64,000 nt of DNA from Marinobacter salicampi (GCF_011074795.1 NZ_JAAMPF010000012.1:310001-374000), one strand, 5' to 3'; shown: positions 33,313 to 43,051, counted from the stretch's first letter. Notes: generated from the letters alone by a model not told the origin. Program-made: numbers and translations.

Positions 33313-34349
33313 CACACCATCCTCGTGCGTAAAAGCAGAGCCAGAAAACAAGGGCCGCCTATCAGGGCCATCATCAGCCCGATAGGCAGTTCCGCCGGCG
33401 CGACCACCACCCGTGCTATACAGTCGGCAGCCACCAGCAGGGTGCCTCCGGCCAGAGCGCTGTAGGGAATCACCGTGCGATGGCTGGCACCCAGCAACTG
33501 GCGCACAACATGGGGCACGACCAGGCCAACAAAACCGATCAGTCCGGTTACCGCCACCGCCGCCCCGACCCCGAGACCCGCAATCAGAATCGCCCCACGC
33601 TTAACTGCGAGGGTGGAATAACCCAGGTGGCCGACCACCTGCTCGCCCATCAGGAAGGCATCCAGCGGGCGGGCCAGCAAGGGGGCCAGAATGAGTGCCA
33701 GCAGTAACCATGGCCCTGCCACCACCAAGTCGTCCCAACTGGCCTGACCAAGACTGCCCATGGTCCAGAAGGTCAGGGATCTCAGCTCGCTGTCGTCGGC
33801 ATAGAAGGTCAGCAGCCCGGTTCCTGCCCCGGCAACGGCGTTAATCGCGATGCCAGCCAGCAACAGGGTGGCCACTGAGGTCTGGCCGGCTCTTCGGGCA
33901 ATTTTCCAGGCCAGGAAGACGGTGCCACTGCCGCCGGCGAATGCCGCCAGGGGCAGAGCCCAGCGCCCCAGGAGGTCAACCCAGCCACTCAGAACCGTGC
34001 CTCCGAGCACAATCACGGTAATGGCGGCCAGGGCGGCACCTGCAGAAACGCCAATTAGCCCCGGGTCCGCCAAAGGGTTGCGGAACAAACCCTGAAGAAT
34101 GGCCCCGGATACCGCCAGCACTGAACCGGCCAGAAACCCCAGCAGCAGGCGGGGCATTCGAACCTCAAACAACACCATATGGTGAACCGGATCACTGCTG
34201 TCCTGGCCCCCGAGCAGACCCAGTATGTCAACGAGGGCCAGAGGATAGGCGCCGCTGGCCAGGGAGATCAGCGCCACAGCAAGAGCCAGGCCGCTCATAA
34301 CAACCAGGGCCGGGCCTTGGCTAACGCGCCCGGCAGCATCAATGAGCAT
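33312..34349 (-). CDS. hmuU: Heme ABC transporter permease HmuU
   Basis: This 345-residue FecCD-family permease of about ten helices has the Arg-Met-Pro-Arg-Leu-Leu-Leu-Gly-Phe-Leu-Ala-Gly motif early, then Gly-Ala-Ile-Leu-Gln-Gly-Leu-Phe-Arg-Asn-Pro-Leu-Ala-Asp-Pro, and a Gly-Leu-Val-Val-Pro-His coupling loop near the end. It forms the heme channel of the HmuTUV importer. The start at 34349 lies in the last codons of hmuT (11-base overlap); the longer frame to 34535 reads into hmuT and is not used. Confidence 0.93.
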   Translation of the reverse strand: MLIDAAGRVSQGPALVVMSGLALAVALISLASGAYPLALVDILGLLGGQDSSDPVHHMVLFEVRMPRLLLGFLAGSVLAVSGAILQGLFRNPLADPGLIGVSAGAALAAITVIVLGGTVLSGWVDLLGRWALPLAAFAGGSGTVFLAWKIARRAGQTSVATLLLAGIAINAVAGAGTGLLTFYADDSELRSLTFWTMGSLGQASWDDLVVAGPWLLLALILAPLLARPLDAFLMGEQVVGHLGYSTLAVKRGAILIAGLGVGAAVAVTGLIGFVGLVVPHVVRQLLGASHRTVIPYSALAGGTLLVAADCIARVVVAPAELPIGLMMALIGGPCFLALLLRTRMV

Positions 34350-35229
34350 GGTGAGCCGTGCTTTGCGGGAGCAGGCGGATTTTAAAAGCTTCCTGAAGCG
34401 GCGGCAGAGCGGCGGAAAAATCCGCCAGCGCCTCGCCCAGGCGGGGGCCAAACCCCAGCAGGAGCATACTGTCGCCCACGTATCTGTGGCCCTCACGCCA
34501 GGCGGCAAGGGAGGCGATCTCAGGCCAGTCTTCAATACGGAACTGGCCCGGCCTGGCTTCTGCGATCACCACGGCATCCGGTGACGTGGCCAGAATGGCC
34601 TCTCGGTTGGCCGGCTTGTAGCCGCTCACACCCGCTGAAACGTTGCGGGCGCCGAGCATCTGAATCAGCGCATCCGCGGCCGTGTCCTTGCCCGCCACCA
34701 TCACGCCGTGGTTTCCGGCAGCAAGCAAAAAGAGAACACCAGGGCCAGGCCCGGATTGCGCCCTCGCCCTGGTGGTTGCCCCAATGCTCGTTTCCAGATC
34801 ACGGGTCAACGCTTCAGCCTGCCGCTCCCGGCCCAGAGCCGCGCCCACATTGCGAATACGCTCAAGGGCGTCCTCGGCAGAACGGGGCACATCAAAACGG
34901 ACCACCGGAACCCCTGCCCGCTCCAGGCGCTGGAGGTTTTCCTCAGGCGCGGCCTCATGGGTTGTTATGAGCACATCCGGTTCAAGTGCCAGGAGCCCTT
35001 CCAGGGGCAGGGCCCGAAGGTAACCCACTTTCGGAAGATGGCGCACCGCCGGGGGATAGCTGCTGGTCGTGTCCACGCCTACCAGCCGGTCCCCTGCCCC
35101 GAGGGCATAGACAATTTCCGTAATGGAGCCATCGGCACTGATCACCCTTCGCGCCTCAGCCAGTGGCTGTGCTGACACACCCTGGGTCAGCAGGATAAGG
35201 ACAATGGCAACTCCCCTCATCAAGGGCAT
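34339..35229 (-). CDS. hmuT: Periplasmic heme-binding protein HmuT
   Basis: This 296-residue protein has a signal peptide (about 20 residues, ending Val-Ser-Ala-Gln) and a class III periplasmic binding domain. It contains the N-terminal Arg-Val-Ile-Ser-Ala-Asp-Gly-Ser-Ile-Thr-Glu-Ile-Val-Tyr motif and a Tyr-Pro-Pro-Ala-Val-Arg region typical of HmuT/HutB. It carries heme from the receptor to HmuUV. GGAGGAG precedes the ATG at 35229, inside the end of hmuS. Confidence 0.92.
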   Translation of the reverse strand: MPLMRGVAIVLILLTQGVSAQPLAEARRVISADGSITEIVYALGAGDRLVGVDTTSSYPPAVRHLPKVGYLRALPLEGLLALEPDVLITTHEAAPEENLQRLERAGVPVVRFDVPRSAEDALERIRNVGAALGRERQAEALTRDLETSIGATTRARAQSGPGPGVLFLLAAGNHGVMVAGKDTAADALIQMLGARNVSAGVSGYKPANREAILATSPDAVVIAEARPGQFRIEDWPEIASLAAWREGHRYVGDSMLLLGFGPRLGEALADFSAALPPLQEAFKIRLLPQSTAHHAH

Positions 35230-36344
35230 AGCCGCTCCTCCAGTCTCTTCACTTCGGCCTGCCAGGTGGTGTCTTCGGATTGGCCTGGTTTGCGGTGGCC
35301 AAACAGGGTCAGCACCAGTTCCCCTGCCTCATTGAACCCTTCCACCGAAGTAATGATGCCGTCGGACGAGGGCCTCCGAATTATCCACCAATGAGCAATA
35401 CCGGAGGTATTGGCATGAAGGTTGAACCCGGGGTCCAGTATGTTCAGCCAGTCGCCCATCCGGCGGACATTGGCCGGAACGCCAGTATGAATCTGCACGA
35501 TGCCGACATTGCCTACGAAGACCATGATTGGGCATTGCGCATCCCGGACCTGCTCAAGAAGCGTATCCAGTGGCGATGTTTTTTCTGCTTTGCCGGTGGC
35601 TGAAACGGCATCTGCCAATCTGCGGGCCCAGTCAGCCCCGATCATCTCCAGAGCCGTCAACCGGTCCACCTTGTGGTCCTGCAGCAAGGCGTTGAAGTGG
35701 TGGACATCCTTGAGGTCCGCCCAGCCCCGGCGAAGGGATTCAACATCAACCGTTGCCGAGTCGGTTCGTGCAGGAACAGGGCGGACACCCTTTTTGCGCT
35801 GTTTCTGCTGACCCCTCCGGGCCAGATCATGGTCAGTGAACCTCTGCACCAGACTTTGCCAGGCTCCGGGGTCTGTTTTTTCCACCCGGTAGATCTTCTG
35901 GACTGGCATGCCCCAGGGGTCGAAGAACTGAAGACTTTCGCGGATACCGGACCGCACCTCTTCCCGAACCCAGTACCCCTCTGTCCAGTGACGGAAGAAT
36001 ACCCGCACGTCGACGTTGCCCACCGCAAGGCCCATGACACCGGAACTGCTGACCCGGAAATTCTGGAACTGACCGGTCACTTCATGGACCACCTGCTCAT
36101 TGCGGGCCAGTACCATGACTTCCCCTACGGATTCCATGGCGGTCAGGATGTCACCGAACTCCGGACGCAGACGCTTCAGGGCTTCTGCCGGCCGGCATAG
36201 CAGCAGATCCCGTTCGCTGACACCCAGCAGGGAGGCCGCCTGGCGAATCCGGAGCTGGGGCTGTTCGGCCCGGAGGTTTTCCCACCGGGAGGTTAATTCG
36301 GCGTCCGCTGCCGTGCGGGTTGATTGTGAAACAGCCTGTTCCAT
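35220..36344 (-). CDS. hmuS: Heme-degrading/transfer factor HmuS
   Basis: This 374-residue protein has two similar halves, as in HemS/HmuS/ChuS. Conserved segments include Val-Met-Val-Leu-Ala-Arg-Asn, Gly-Gln-Phe-Gln-Asn-Phe, and in the second half Val-Phe-Val-Gly-Asn and Leu-Asn-Ile-Leu-Asp-Pro-Gly-Phe-Asn-Leu-His. Family members bind heme in the cytosol and either break it open to release iron or pass it on. ATG at 36344 overlaps the stop of the HmuY-like gene (TGATG) and has a GGGGAGG site. The stop overlaps the hmuT start. Confidence 0.92.
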   Translation of the reverse strand: MEQAVSQSTRTAADAELTSRWENLRAEQPQLRIRQAASLLGVSERDLLLCRPAEALKRLRPEFGDILTAMESVGEVMVLARNEQVVHEVTGQFQNFRVSSSGVMGLAVGNVDVRVFFRHWTEGYWVREEVRSGIRESLQFFDPWGMPVQKIYRVEKTDPGAWQSLVQRFTDHDLARRGQQKQRKKGVRPVPARTDSATVDVESLRRGWADLKDVHHFNALLQDHKVDRLTALEMIGADWARRLADAVSATGKAEKTSPLDTLLEQVRDAQCPIMVFVGNVGIVQIHTGVPANVRRMGDWLNILDPGFNLHANTSGIAHWWIIRRPSSDGIITSVEGFNEAGELVLTLFGHRKPGQSEDTTWQAEVKRLEERLCP

Positions 36345-37480
36345 CACCGTACCTCCCCATCAGTCAGGGCAACCTGTTTCCAGCGAATCACCGGCTGGCC
36401 ACTGGTGCCGTCTTCACCGTAATAACTGATGATCTGAACCGCGTAAACGGGCGCCTGGTCGTCGCTGGGATCGGTGTGTACCAGATAAACCCGGTAGTTG
36501 GGCCAGAGTTTATGGTTACCCTCAAGGCTGTAGGCATACCAGGTGTGTTCCAGGAAAACGCCGGTGCTGACGTCTGCGGAATAATGCCCGGTCAGGTCAC
36601 CGCCATCCGGTGAGGTGGTGGCACTGGTGTAGCTGGCCAGGGTGTCCCACTCAAAAGGTCCGAAGGCACCGCCGTCGCCCACCCCTGATGGGCCGCTGTT
36701 GGTCACCAGAGCCAGGGATCGGGTGCCAAAGCTTAGCTTCAGGTCCCAGAGCGCACCGTCACAGGCAACCTCGGCACCGCTGTCGAAGTCGTAGCACTGG
36801 TCGCCCCCCTGCTCTGGAATGGTGCCGGCCCAGGTGACATCAGTGGTGAACTGGCTTGTATTCTCGGGCTGCACGTTAAAAGCCAGCCTGAACGTGCGCG
36901 GGTCAGCCTGGTAGGCCAGCTCCTCGACCCGAACCCTGGCATAGCTGTTGCCTTCACCGGATCTAATCAGCCATCCGTTGGTATCATTGGCGGATACCTC
37001 ATGGGTCTGGAAGTTGTAGACGTACCAGTCATTGCCAAATTCGCTGCCTACGGAATCGAATATCCACCGATCCGGGCGGGCGAACTCACCCGCAAGGTGC
37101 TCCAGTTCGGAGTCGGCGGTGGCGTTCAGGAAGACATTTGCCACAGGGTCGCCGCTGGCGTCGTAGAAATCATCCTGGACCGCGCCCAGGGCACCTGCGA
37201 CGGAGCCGGAACCTGAAGCGCCGCCGTTGAGCTGCACCGTGGTTCTGGCGAAGGCCATGTGCCAGTCACCAGAGTCGTCTACCAGGTCGCCGGTCTCCAG
37301 GTTCAGGTACTGCGGATTGCTGGCATCCTGGGCGGAAACAGCCTTTTCGATGAAGGTTTCGGTACTGTCGGCAGGTTCAGCCGGGGCCTCGATCTCATTG
37401 GAGCTGCCACCTCCACAGGCAGCCAGCAGAAGCGCCAGGGCCGGGGTCAGTCGCATCAGGGAGGTTGTGGGTATGGTCAT
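36344..37480 (-). CDS. HmuY-family heme-binding lipoprotein
   Basis: The product is 378 residues long, with a lipoprotein signal (lipobox Leu-Ala-Ala-Cys, Cys22), then a Gly/Ser/Glu linker and a region that contains two similar blocks, Trp-His-Met-Ala-Phe near residue 73 and Trp-Asp-Leu-Lys-Leu-Ser-Phe near residue 245. The layout suits a duplicated HmuY-like domain. HmuY proteins bind heme outside the cell and hand it to the TonB-dependent receptor. Its position between the receptor and hmuS supports this role. It starts about 80 bases after the receptor stop. Confidence 0.82.
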   Translation of the reverse strand: MTIPTTSLMRLTPALALLLAACGGGSSNEIEAPAEPADSTETFIEKAVSAQDASNPQYLNLETGDLVDDSGDWHMAFARTTVQLNGGASGSGSVAGALGAVQDDFYDASGDPVANVFLNATADSELEHLAGEFARPDRWIFDSVGSEFGNDWYVYNFQTHEVSANDTNGWLIRSGEGNSYARVRVEELAYQADPRTFRLAFNVQPENTSQFTTDVTWAGTIPEQGGDQCYDFDSGAEVACDGALWDLKLSFGTRSLALVTNSGPSGVGDGGAFGPFEWDTLASYTSATTSPDGGDLTGHYSADVSTGVFLEHTWYAYSLEGNHKLWPNYRVYLVHTDPSDDQAPVYAVQIISYYGEDGTSGQPVIRWKQVALTDGEVR

Positions 37481-37558
37481 CAGGTTCTTCCTTGTTACTG
37501 GCTATTGGTAGACTGGCGGGCCAGCCGGGGTTTCGTGCTGATCAGGGCTGCTAAGGGT

Positions 37559-39568
37559 TCATCGGGTACCGAATTCGAGGGCCAGGCCGGTGTAGATAAA
37601 CCGTCCGGCCACGGGTCGGAAATCATCCGGATCGGCGAAATCCCGCTGGGCTGCGGTGACGTTGTCGACACCGGCAAAGAGTGCCAGGGACTGGGTTGCC
37701 TGATAGTTGAGCTTGATATCCGTGGCTGTGAACGAGGGCGATACAGTGCCCAGGGCTGAGTCCACAAACTCGTCGCTCTGGTATCGGGTCCGGATGGACC
37801 AGCTCAGGCCCGGCAAACCACCCGGCCCGTCCAGGGCCAGCTTGGCCTGATGCCTGGGCCGACGGTTCAGCTCCTTGCCGGACTCCACATCCTCGGTTCG
37901 GGTGTAGGTATAGCCGGCGGTCAGCTGCCAGTCGCTAGCCGGACGGACGCCAGCCGTCGTATCCAGGCCCCAGGTCCTGGCCTCACTGACGTTGTGGTAG
38001 CGGTACACCGACACATTGTCGCCTCGGCTATCAGTTGCGTCCGGGTCAAGGCCAGTCTGGATCAGGTCATCGATTTCGTTAAGAAAACCGTTGGCTTCGA
38101 ACCAAAGGGTTTTGCGATGGTGGAGGCCAAAGCCGAGCTGGTAGCCAAGGGAAGTTTCCGGCTCCAGGTCCGGGTTTCCCTCCACCACATACCCGAGCTG
38201 GCTGTGGTCAAACCGGTAGTGGCGCTCTTTCAGATTGGGCGCCCGATAACCACTGCCGATGCCGCCGCGGGCATAGAGCCCCAGGGCATCGTTATCCACA
38301 AGATCCAGGCGGACATTGAGGTTGGGCGCGAAATGTGAGCCAAAATCGGAATCTTCCTGGCCACGAATGCCAGCGACCAGTTCCCAGTGCTCCGAGGGCA
38401 TCCAGGTGTCCTGGAGCCAGAGTTCATAGCTTTCCCGGGAGAACTCTCCGCTTTGGGAAAGCTCGGACCGGCCGTCTTTTACTTGCTCCAGGGTTTCCCG
38501 TCGCGTATCCGCCCCTAGTTGCAGGTCATGGGTATCGCCAACGGGAATCCGGAGGTGGCCCGAGACCTGAGAAAGGCTAATATCGGCCTCGCGGTCATCG
38601 AACCGGCTGATGGCTGAGTACTTGAAGGTGTCGTCCTCCAGCTCTTCGTGGACCACCGCCCAGAAGCCGGACAGGTCAGCAACAAGGTCGTGCTCGCCCC
38701 GCACTTCCGCCCGCCAGCGCTGAACTTCTTCCTCTTTGCCCTGACGCACGGTTCTGCCGGGCAGGCGTTCCGAGTAGCGGGAACCCAGGGACTCCTCAAA
38801 AACAGAAGCCCGGGCCACAAAACGGTTCGCCAAGGAAGGGCGCCAGTCAAAACGGGAGGCCAGTTCAGCCCGGTCATACTCATCGCCGGGGCGATGCCAG
38901 TCAGAGGGCTCCGGATCAATGCCGTCCGAGTGGTCGAAGCTTCCCACCAGCCGGGCGCCGAAGCTCCCACTCCCGGCCTCAGCCATGACTCGACTGCTGT
39001 AGCGGCCAAGGTCCCAGTCGTCGCCACTGGGGTTCTGGTCACCCCAGGTACCACCGTCAAGCCGGAGGCTGCCGGCGAGTCCCTGACCTACCGGCCGGGT
39101 AATCACATTGACCACGCCCCCCATGGCCGCACTGCCGTATTGGGCCGAGGCCGCGCCTTTTATGACCTCGATCCGCTCCACTTCGAGCAGGGTGAGCTGG
39201 CTGACGTCCACCGCCGATCCTGTGGTCGCGGTGACCGGCAGCCCGTCGACCAGTACAAGGATACGATCCGCGCTCACGCCCTGTAACCAGACTTCATGGC
39301 CCGCTTTACCATGGATCTCCCGAAGCTGAAGCCCCGGCACATTTTCCAGCGCTTCCTTGACGTTACGGGCATGGGCCTTTTCGATCTCCTCCCTGGTGAC
39401 CACTTCGGTTCGCACCGGCGTTTCCAGTACCGACCTTGCGGTACGGGTACCCGTTACCACCAGCTCGTCCAGATAGGCTCCGTCGCTGTCGGCAAGAACC
39501 ACACCGGTCCACCCGAACATAAGGGCGGGTAAAACGAGCGTAGACAAACCGAATTTCTTGCAGACCAT
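37559..39568 (-). CDS. hmuR: TonB-dependent heme/hemoglobin receptor
   Basis: This 669-residue outer membrane receptor has a signal peptide (about 26 residues), a TonB-box-like Leu-Asp-Glu-Leu-Val-Val-Thr-Gly-Thr, a plug domain (about 45-150) and a 22-strand barrel region that ends in Ala-Leu-Glu-Phe-Gly-Thr-Arg. Position at the head of the heme operon and the family place it as the heme or hemoglobin importer, though sequence alone does not fix the ligand. A Fur-box-like palindrome overlaps the promoter just upstream, so the operon should be repressed by iron. Confidence 0.9.
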   Translation of the reverse strand: MVCKKFGLSTLVLPALMFGWTGVVLADSDGAYLDELVVTGTRTARSVLETPVRTEVVTREEIEKAHARNVKEALENVPGLQLREIHGKAGHEVWLQGVSADRILVLVDGLPVTATTGSAVDVSQLTLLEVERIEVIKGAASAQYGSAAMGGVVNVITRPVGQGLAGSLRLDGGTWGDQNPSGDDWDLGRYSSRVMAEAGSGSFGARLVGSFDHSDGIDPEPSDWHRPGDEYDRAELASRFDWRPSLANRFVARASVFEESLGSRYSERLPGRTVRQGKEEEVQRWRAEVRGEHDLVADLSGFWAVVHEELEDDTFKYSAISRFDDREADISLSQVSGHLRIPVGDTHDLQLGADTRRETLEQVKDGRSELSQSGEFSRESYELWLQDTWMPSEHWELVAGIRGQEDSDFGSHFAPNLNVRLDLVDNDALGLYARGGIGSGYRAPNLKERHYRFDHSQLGYVVEGNPDLEPETSLGYQLGFGLHHRKTLWFEANGFLNEIDDLIQTGLDPDATDSRGDNVSVYRYHNVSEARTWGLDTTAGVRPASDWQLTAGYTYTRTEDVESGKELNRRPRHQAKLALDGPGGLPGLSWSIRTRYQSDEFVDSALGTVSPSFTATDIKLNYQATQSLALFAGVDNVTAAQRDFADPDDFRPVAGRFIYTGLALEFGTR

Positions 39569-39596
39569 CCCAGCCTTTCCTGTTTTTAATAATCGT

Positions 39597-39615
39597 AATA
39601 CGAATCATTCTTATT
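39597..39615 (-). promoter_or_regulatory. Fur-box-like operator
   Basis: A 19-bp near-palindrome (aatacgaatcattcttatt on the plus strand, central ATTC/GAAT arms, about three mismatched pairs) matches the Fur pattern of AT-rich inverted repeats. It overlaps the -10 of the hmuR promoter, 29 bases before the start codon, so Fur with Fe2+ would block RNA polymerase. Confidence 0.75.
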
Positions 39616-39635
39616 TTAATAATGATCAATGTCAA
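39608..39635 (-). promoter_or_regulatory. Sigma-70 promoter of the heme operon
   Basis: On the minus strand TTGACA (39630-39635, perfect -35) is followed by a 16-17 base spacer and TAAGAAT (about 39607-39613, -10). The spacing and overlap with the Fur-like box support it as the operon promoter. Confidence 0.7.
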
Positions 39636-39751
39636 GGCTGACAGGATTTATTCTTCTATCGGTAGAGGAGGTATTCCGAGAAGGATTGGGGCTGGGTTCA
39701 CAGAGGCACCACGATTGCAGGGGGCCGGGTAAATTCGTAGCAAAGATAAAG

Positions 39752-39778
39752 CCCGAGGTGAGGCGCTCCGACCTCAGG
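39752..39778 (-). terminator. Intrinsic terminator of the RDD gene
   Basis: On the minus strand an 8-bp stem (cctgaggt / acctcggg, one mismatch) is followed by a T-rich run. It lies about 45 bases after the RDD stop. Confidence 0.7.
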
Positions 39779-39822
39779 CCTTGGGGGAAAAGAGTCCTGG
39801 CTGGACTCCGGGCTGCCGGTCT

Positions 39823-40278
39823 TTAGGCCTCGACCTCAAACGGTACCGGTTCGGGCAGGTAATTCCGCAGTACGACTGTGCCGGCAAGCTTGTCATGCCA
39901 GCCCTGCTTCTTACGGTCGAAAGCGATCCAGAGCATACCAAGGCACAGCGGAATTATGGACACGTAATAAGCCAGGTAGCGCCCGATGAATTGCCCTGAT
40001 GAAGGTTTGCCACCGGTTCGCGCATCGACGATCACCAGTTTGGTGGCTATCTTTCCCGGTGTTGCAGACTTGTAGATCCAGAAGGCTATTACCGCGATGG
40101 CGGGCAGGACGTAGGTGAAAAGAAGGTTCCAGCCCCCGACCACAAAAGAGTCGGCACGCCAGTAATACTCACCGTAAATCATGGTCAGGATCGGGCCTGT
40201 GATTATCAGTACCAGCATGGAATCGATTAACGACGCCCCGGTTCTGATCCAGAATCCCGCGTATTCCCGATCTTCCAT
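39823..40278 (-). CDS. RDD family membrane protein
   Basis: This 151-residue protein has the RDD domain: an Arg-x-x-Ala-Ser-Leu-Ile-Asp motif in the first helix, three membrane helices, and the conserved Thr-Pro-Gly-Lys motif before the third. Members are small inner membrane proteins; one has been linked to Na+/H+ exchange, most have no assigned role. ATG at 40278 is chosen (AAGGA upstream), dropping ten residues from the longer frame. An intrinsic terminator follows. Confidence 0.85.
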   Translation of the reverse strand: MEDREYAGFWIRTGASLIDSMLVLIITGPILTMIYGEYYWRADSFVVGGWNLLFTYVLPAIAVIAFWIYKSATPGKIATKLVIVDARTGGKPSSGQFIGRYLAYYVSIIPLCLGMLWIAFDRKKQGWHDKLAGTVVLRNYLPEPVPFEVEA

Positions 40279-40493
40279 AGCAACTGTGTCCTTTGCACGG
40301 CCTTGCACCGTGTGTTGTTCATCCGAAACCAGTGCTCAGTCTAGGAAAAAGCGGGGCACCGCGGCAGGTTTGTTTTGAAAACAAATGTAGCTTTATGCGC
40401 CAGAAGAATAAAAAAGGGTGAAACGACCCGGGGTCGATCCACCCTTCTGCCACCCTTCTGGCACCCTTTTGACAAACCGGACCTTTACGAAAG

Positions 40494-41942
40494 TCAGATC
40501 TGCTTGGTGAGTACTTCAGACAACTGGCTGGGTTTGCCATCAGTATCCAGGGTGCGGATGGCGAAGTGCCAGGTCCCTTCACCCAACTCATCAATCAACA
40601 GCTCATCAATTGAAGCGTCACCAATGGCCATGCTCTGATCCAGTGCGTCCGGGTTAACTCCGTAGACCACTTCATAGCCGGCTATTTCACCCATGCTGAG
40701 GCTGTCGCCATTGACCCGCGTAAAAGGCGCTGTCCAGCTGAGCAGAGCAGCATTGGCGGGAACATCTGCGCCGGTCGTGGTATCCGTCTGATCGCTGTCA
40801 GTATCTGTACTGCCAGAATCAGTGCCGCCAACCAGAGTATCGGTCCCGGAAGTGGGCGACTCAACGGTGGCGTCATCGGTATCCGAAACTACCGGACCAC
40901 TAACAGGATCGGTCACGGTTTCCGGGGAATCCGGGCCATCAGTGGTGTCCCTGTCGTTGTCCGCAATTGAGGTATCGGTGTCCTCGTAGACGTCGGCAAT
41001 GGTCTTCAGACGATGCACATTGCGATACTCAACCAATACCAGCTTATGACTTATCACACTGGAATCCACCGCCAACTGAAGCTGGGATGCCTGCAGAGCG
41101 GCGGTTGAAACCACGTCGGCCAGCGCCAGGTTGACGCCGTCGCCGGTAATGTCGATCAGTCCGTTTGTTTCGATCTGGGCAGTCACATCCGCAAGCACAT
41201 CGGCGATGGACTGCCACTGGGGCTTTTCGTTAACCAGAGCCAGGAAGGCTGCGTTGACAATCGCGACCTGAAGGGCATCGGCAGAGACGTTATCGGTGTC
41301 ATCAAGCCTGGTCAGATCCGGTGGCGCCAGTCTCAGGGCGCCGGCAGAAAGATCAAACCAGCCTTCCACTGCCTGATAGGCGTTCGACAGGGTGGCCGGA
41401 GACAGGCCATCCTCGCCGCGTTCCGCCAGAGTTACAGCCAGGTGGGTAAGCGGTGTCAGGTAAATAGTCTCGGCACTCAGGTCGCCGGCGCCACGTAGAA
41501 TAAACTCGCGATCCAGACCAAGCGTCTCGCCAAAGGCCACAGGCTCGGCATCGGCCTGATCGCAGGAGGGCACCACATCGCAGACCATACGCGTGCTATC
41601 GTCCGCCCGAAGCTCAACCAGTGCCCAACCCTCTGCCTTGCCCCTCATCTGCAGATTGTAGCTGCCATCATCGGCTGTCCTCACAGCCTTGGCCGCCACC
41701 CGACCCGGGCCGTAATGGCCGGTCTTCCTGTCGGCTTCAAGGCGGTTTGCCGTCACTATGCCCTGCCGGATCACCCCTTTTACAGCGGCGCCAGAGACAG
41801 CAACGCTCGAATCATTGGCATCACCCGAGCCGACCCCGGCGCTCACGCCGTCAGCCAGATCCAGACCGCAGCCGGAAAGCAAAGCAGCCAGAGGTAACAT
41901 CAGCAATCCCTGCTTTGATAGTTTTTTGCCGCGATATGACAT
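40494..41942 (-). CDS. Secreted lipoprotein with acidic linker and FN3-like domain
   Basis: The product has 482 residues. A lipoprotein signal (Leu-Leu-Ser-Gly-Cys, Cys25) is followed by a carboxypeptidase-regulatory-like beta domain (about 45-150), a helical mid region, a long low-complexity linker rich in Asp, Thr and Ser (about 320-400) and a C-terminal fibronectin-III-like module with Trp-x-x-Pro and Gly-Tyr-Glu-Val-Val-Tyr. It is likely surface exposed, but no enzyme motif is seen. The start at 41942 gives a normal signal peptide; the longer frame to 41981 does not. The ribosome binding site is weak. Confidence 0.72.
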   Translation of the reverse strand: MSYRGKKLSKQGLLMLPLAALLSGCGLDLADGVSAGVGSGDANDSSVAVSGAAVKGVIRQGIVTANRLEADRKTGHYGPGRVAAKAVRTADDGSYNLQMRGKAEGWALVELRADDSTRMVCDVVPSCDQADAEPVAFGETLGLDREFILRGAGDLSAETIYLTPLTHLAVTLAERGEDGLSPATLSNAYQAVEGWFDLSAGALRLAPPDLTRLDDTDNVSADALQVAIVNAAFLALVNEKPQWQSIADVLADVTAQIETNGLIDITGDGVNLALADVVSTAALQASQLQLAVDSSVISHKLVLVEYRNVHRLKTIADVYEDTDTSIADNDRDTTDGPDSPETVTDPVSGPVVSDTDDATVESPTSGTDTLVGGTDSGSTDTDSDQTDTTTGADVPANAALLSWTAPFTRVNGDSLSMGEIAGYEVVYGVNPDALDQSMAIGDASIDELLIDELGEGTWHFAIRTLDTDGKPSQLSEVLTKQI

Positions 41943-42259
41943 TTGTTTGCACCAGTTTATTGACAACGTGGAGCAGATCATATCGATGGAATGGGCGCGT
42001 TTTTGGGGTACAGATCCCTCTTCAGGGGCTTAAAATCGACGGAAAACTGACACTTACAGACGCATACACAACGACATCCAATGTCACCGCGCTGTAATCA
42101 GGGATCAGCCAGCCAAGTTATTAATTTTAATTTAGAAAGTCAGGAGAAGCGGTGATCGACGATGGGCAGTCTGGCGGCCGGACCGGCCGCCGGGATACAA
42201 ATTGAAACAGCTGGTATTTCTATTTCAGTGCGGCAGATTAACCAGAGATTTGGTTCAAC

Positions 42260-42826
42260 TCAGGCGCGGCCGAGAAACCGGCGCTCGTCTACGTTGACCC
42301 TGATTCGGTCGCCGGTTGAGATGTGCTCAGGCACCTGAACCACCAGCCCGGTAGACAGGGTGGCAGGCTTGGTCCGGGCGGTGGCAGAGCCGCCTTTTAC
42401 CGACGGCGCGGTATCCACGATGTCCAGATCCACTGTGGGCGGCAAAGCCACCGCCACTGGATCGTCACTGACCAGAACCACCTGTATGCCCTGGGTGTCC
42501 TCGCTGATAAACAGCAACTCATCGACGATGGCCTCCCTATTCAGGGCATATTGGGTGTAGTCCTCGGTGTCCATGAACACGAACTCTTCGCCGTCCGAAT
42601 AGGAGAAGGTGGCGGGCCTGCGGACCAGGTCTGCCAGGGTAAGCATGTCCGAGTCCTTGAAGGTCTCGTCAATCTTGGCATTGGTGACCACATCGTACAT
42701 GCGCATCCGGTAGAGGCTGCCCCCGGCCCGGCCCTGGGGCACAGAGCGCTCGATGTCCCTGATCAGGTAGACCCGGCCTTCGTATTCCACTGCTGCGCTC
42801 TTCTTTATTTCACTGGCTCTTGGCAT
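42260..42826 (-). CDS. yeiP: Elongation factor P-like protein EfpL (YeiP)
   Basis: This 188-residue protein has the three beta-barrel domains of EF-P. The tip loop of domain I reads Pro-Gln-Gly-Arg-Ala-Gly-Gly-Ser, with Arg where EF-P has the Lys that is modified; this is the YeiP/EfpL signature. EfpL relieves ribosome stalling at polyproline and other motifs. The length agrees with E. coli YeiP. ATG at 42826 is chosen from the family N-terminus and a GGGAG site. It is divergent from the DUF5924 gene. Confidence 0.92.
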   Translation of the reverse strand: MPRASEIKKSAAVEYEGRVYLIRDIERSVPQGRAGGSLYRMRMYDVVTNAKIDETFKDSDMLTLADLVRRPATFSYSDGEEFVFMDTEDYTQYALNREAIVDELLFISEDTQGIQVVLVSDDPVAVALPPTVDLDIVDTAPSVKGGSATARTKPATLSTGLVVQVPEHISTGDRIRVNVDERRFLGRA

Positions 42827-43051
42827 TCCCAAATACTCCCACAATCACCTGACGCCGTTAAGGGCCCGGGAGTCCGGTCTCACCGTCAGCCCTGGCTGTT
42901 GCCGCTATTGTCTTCGGTTTTGTGACCGGAGTACACTGCAGCCCGTCGCAACCAACGGTAAACCCGTAGCCGCGATTCCTTTCCCTCTCCAGAACGCCAA
43001 CACGCCCTGGAGTCTTGTCCATCTTCAATGTTGTCAGCCGGCCATTAACCA

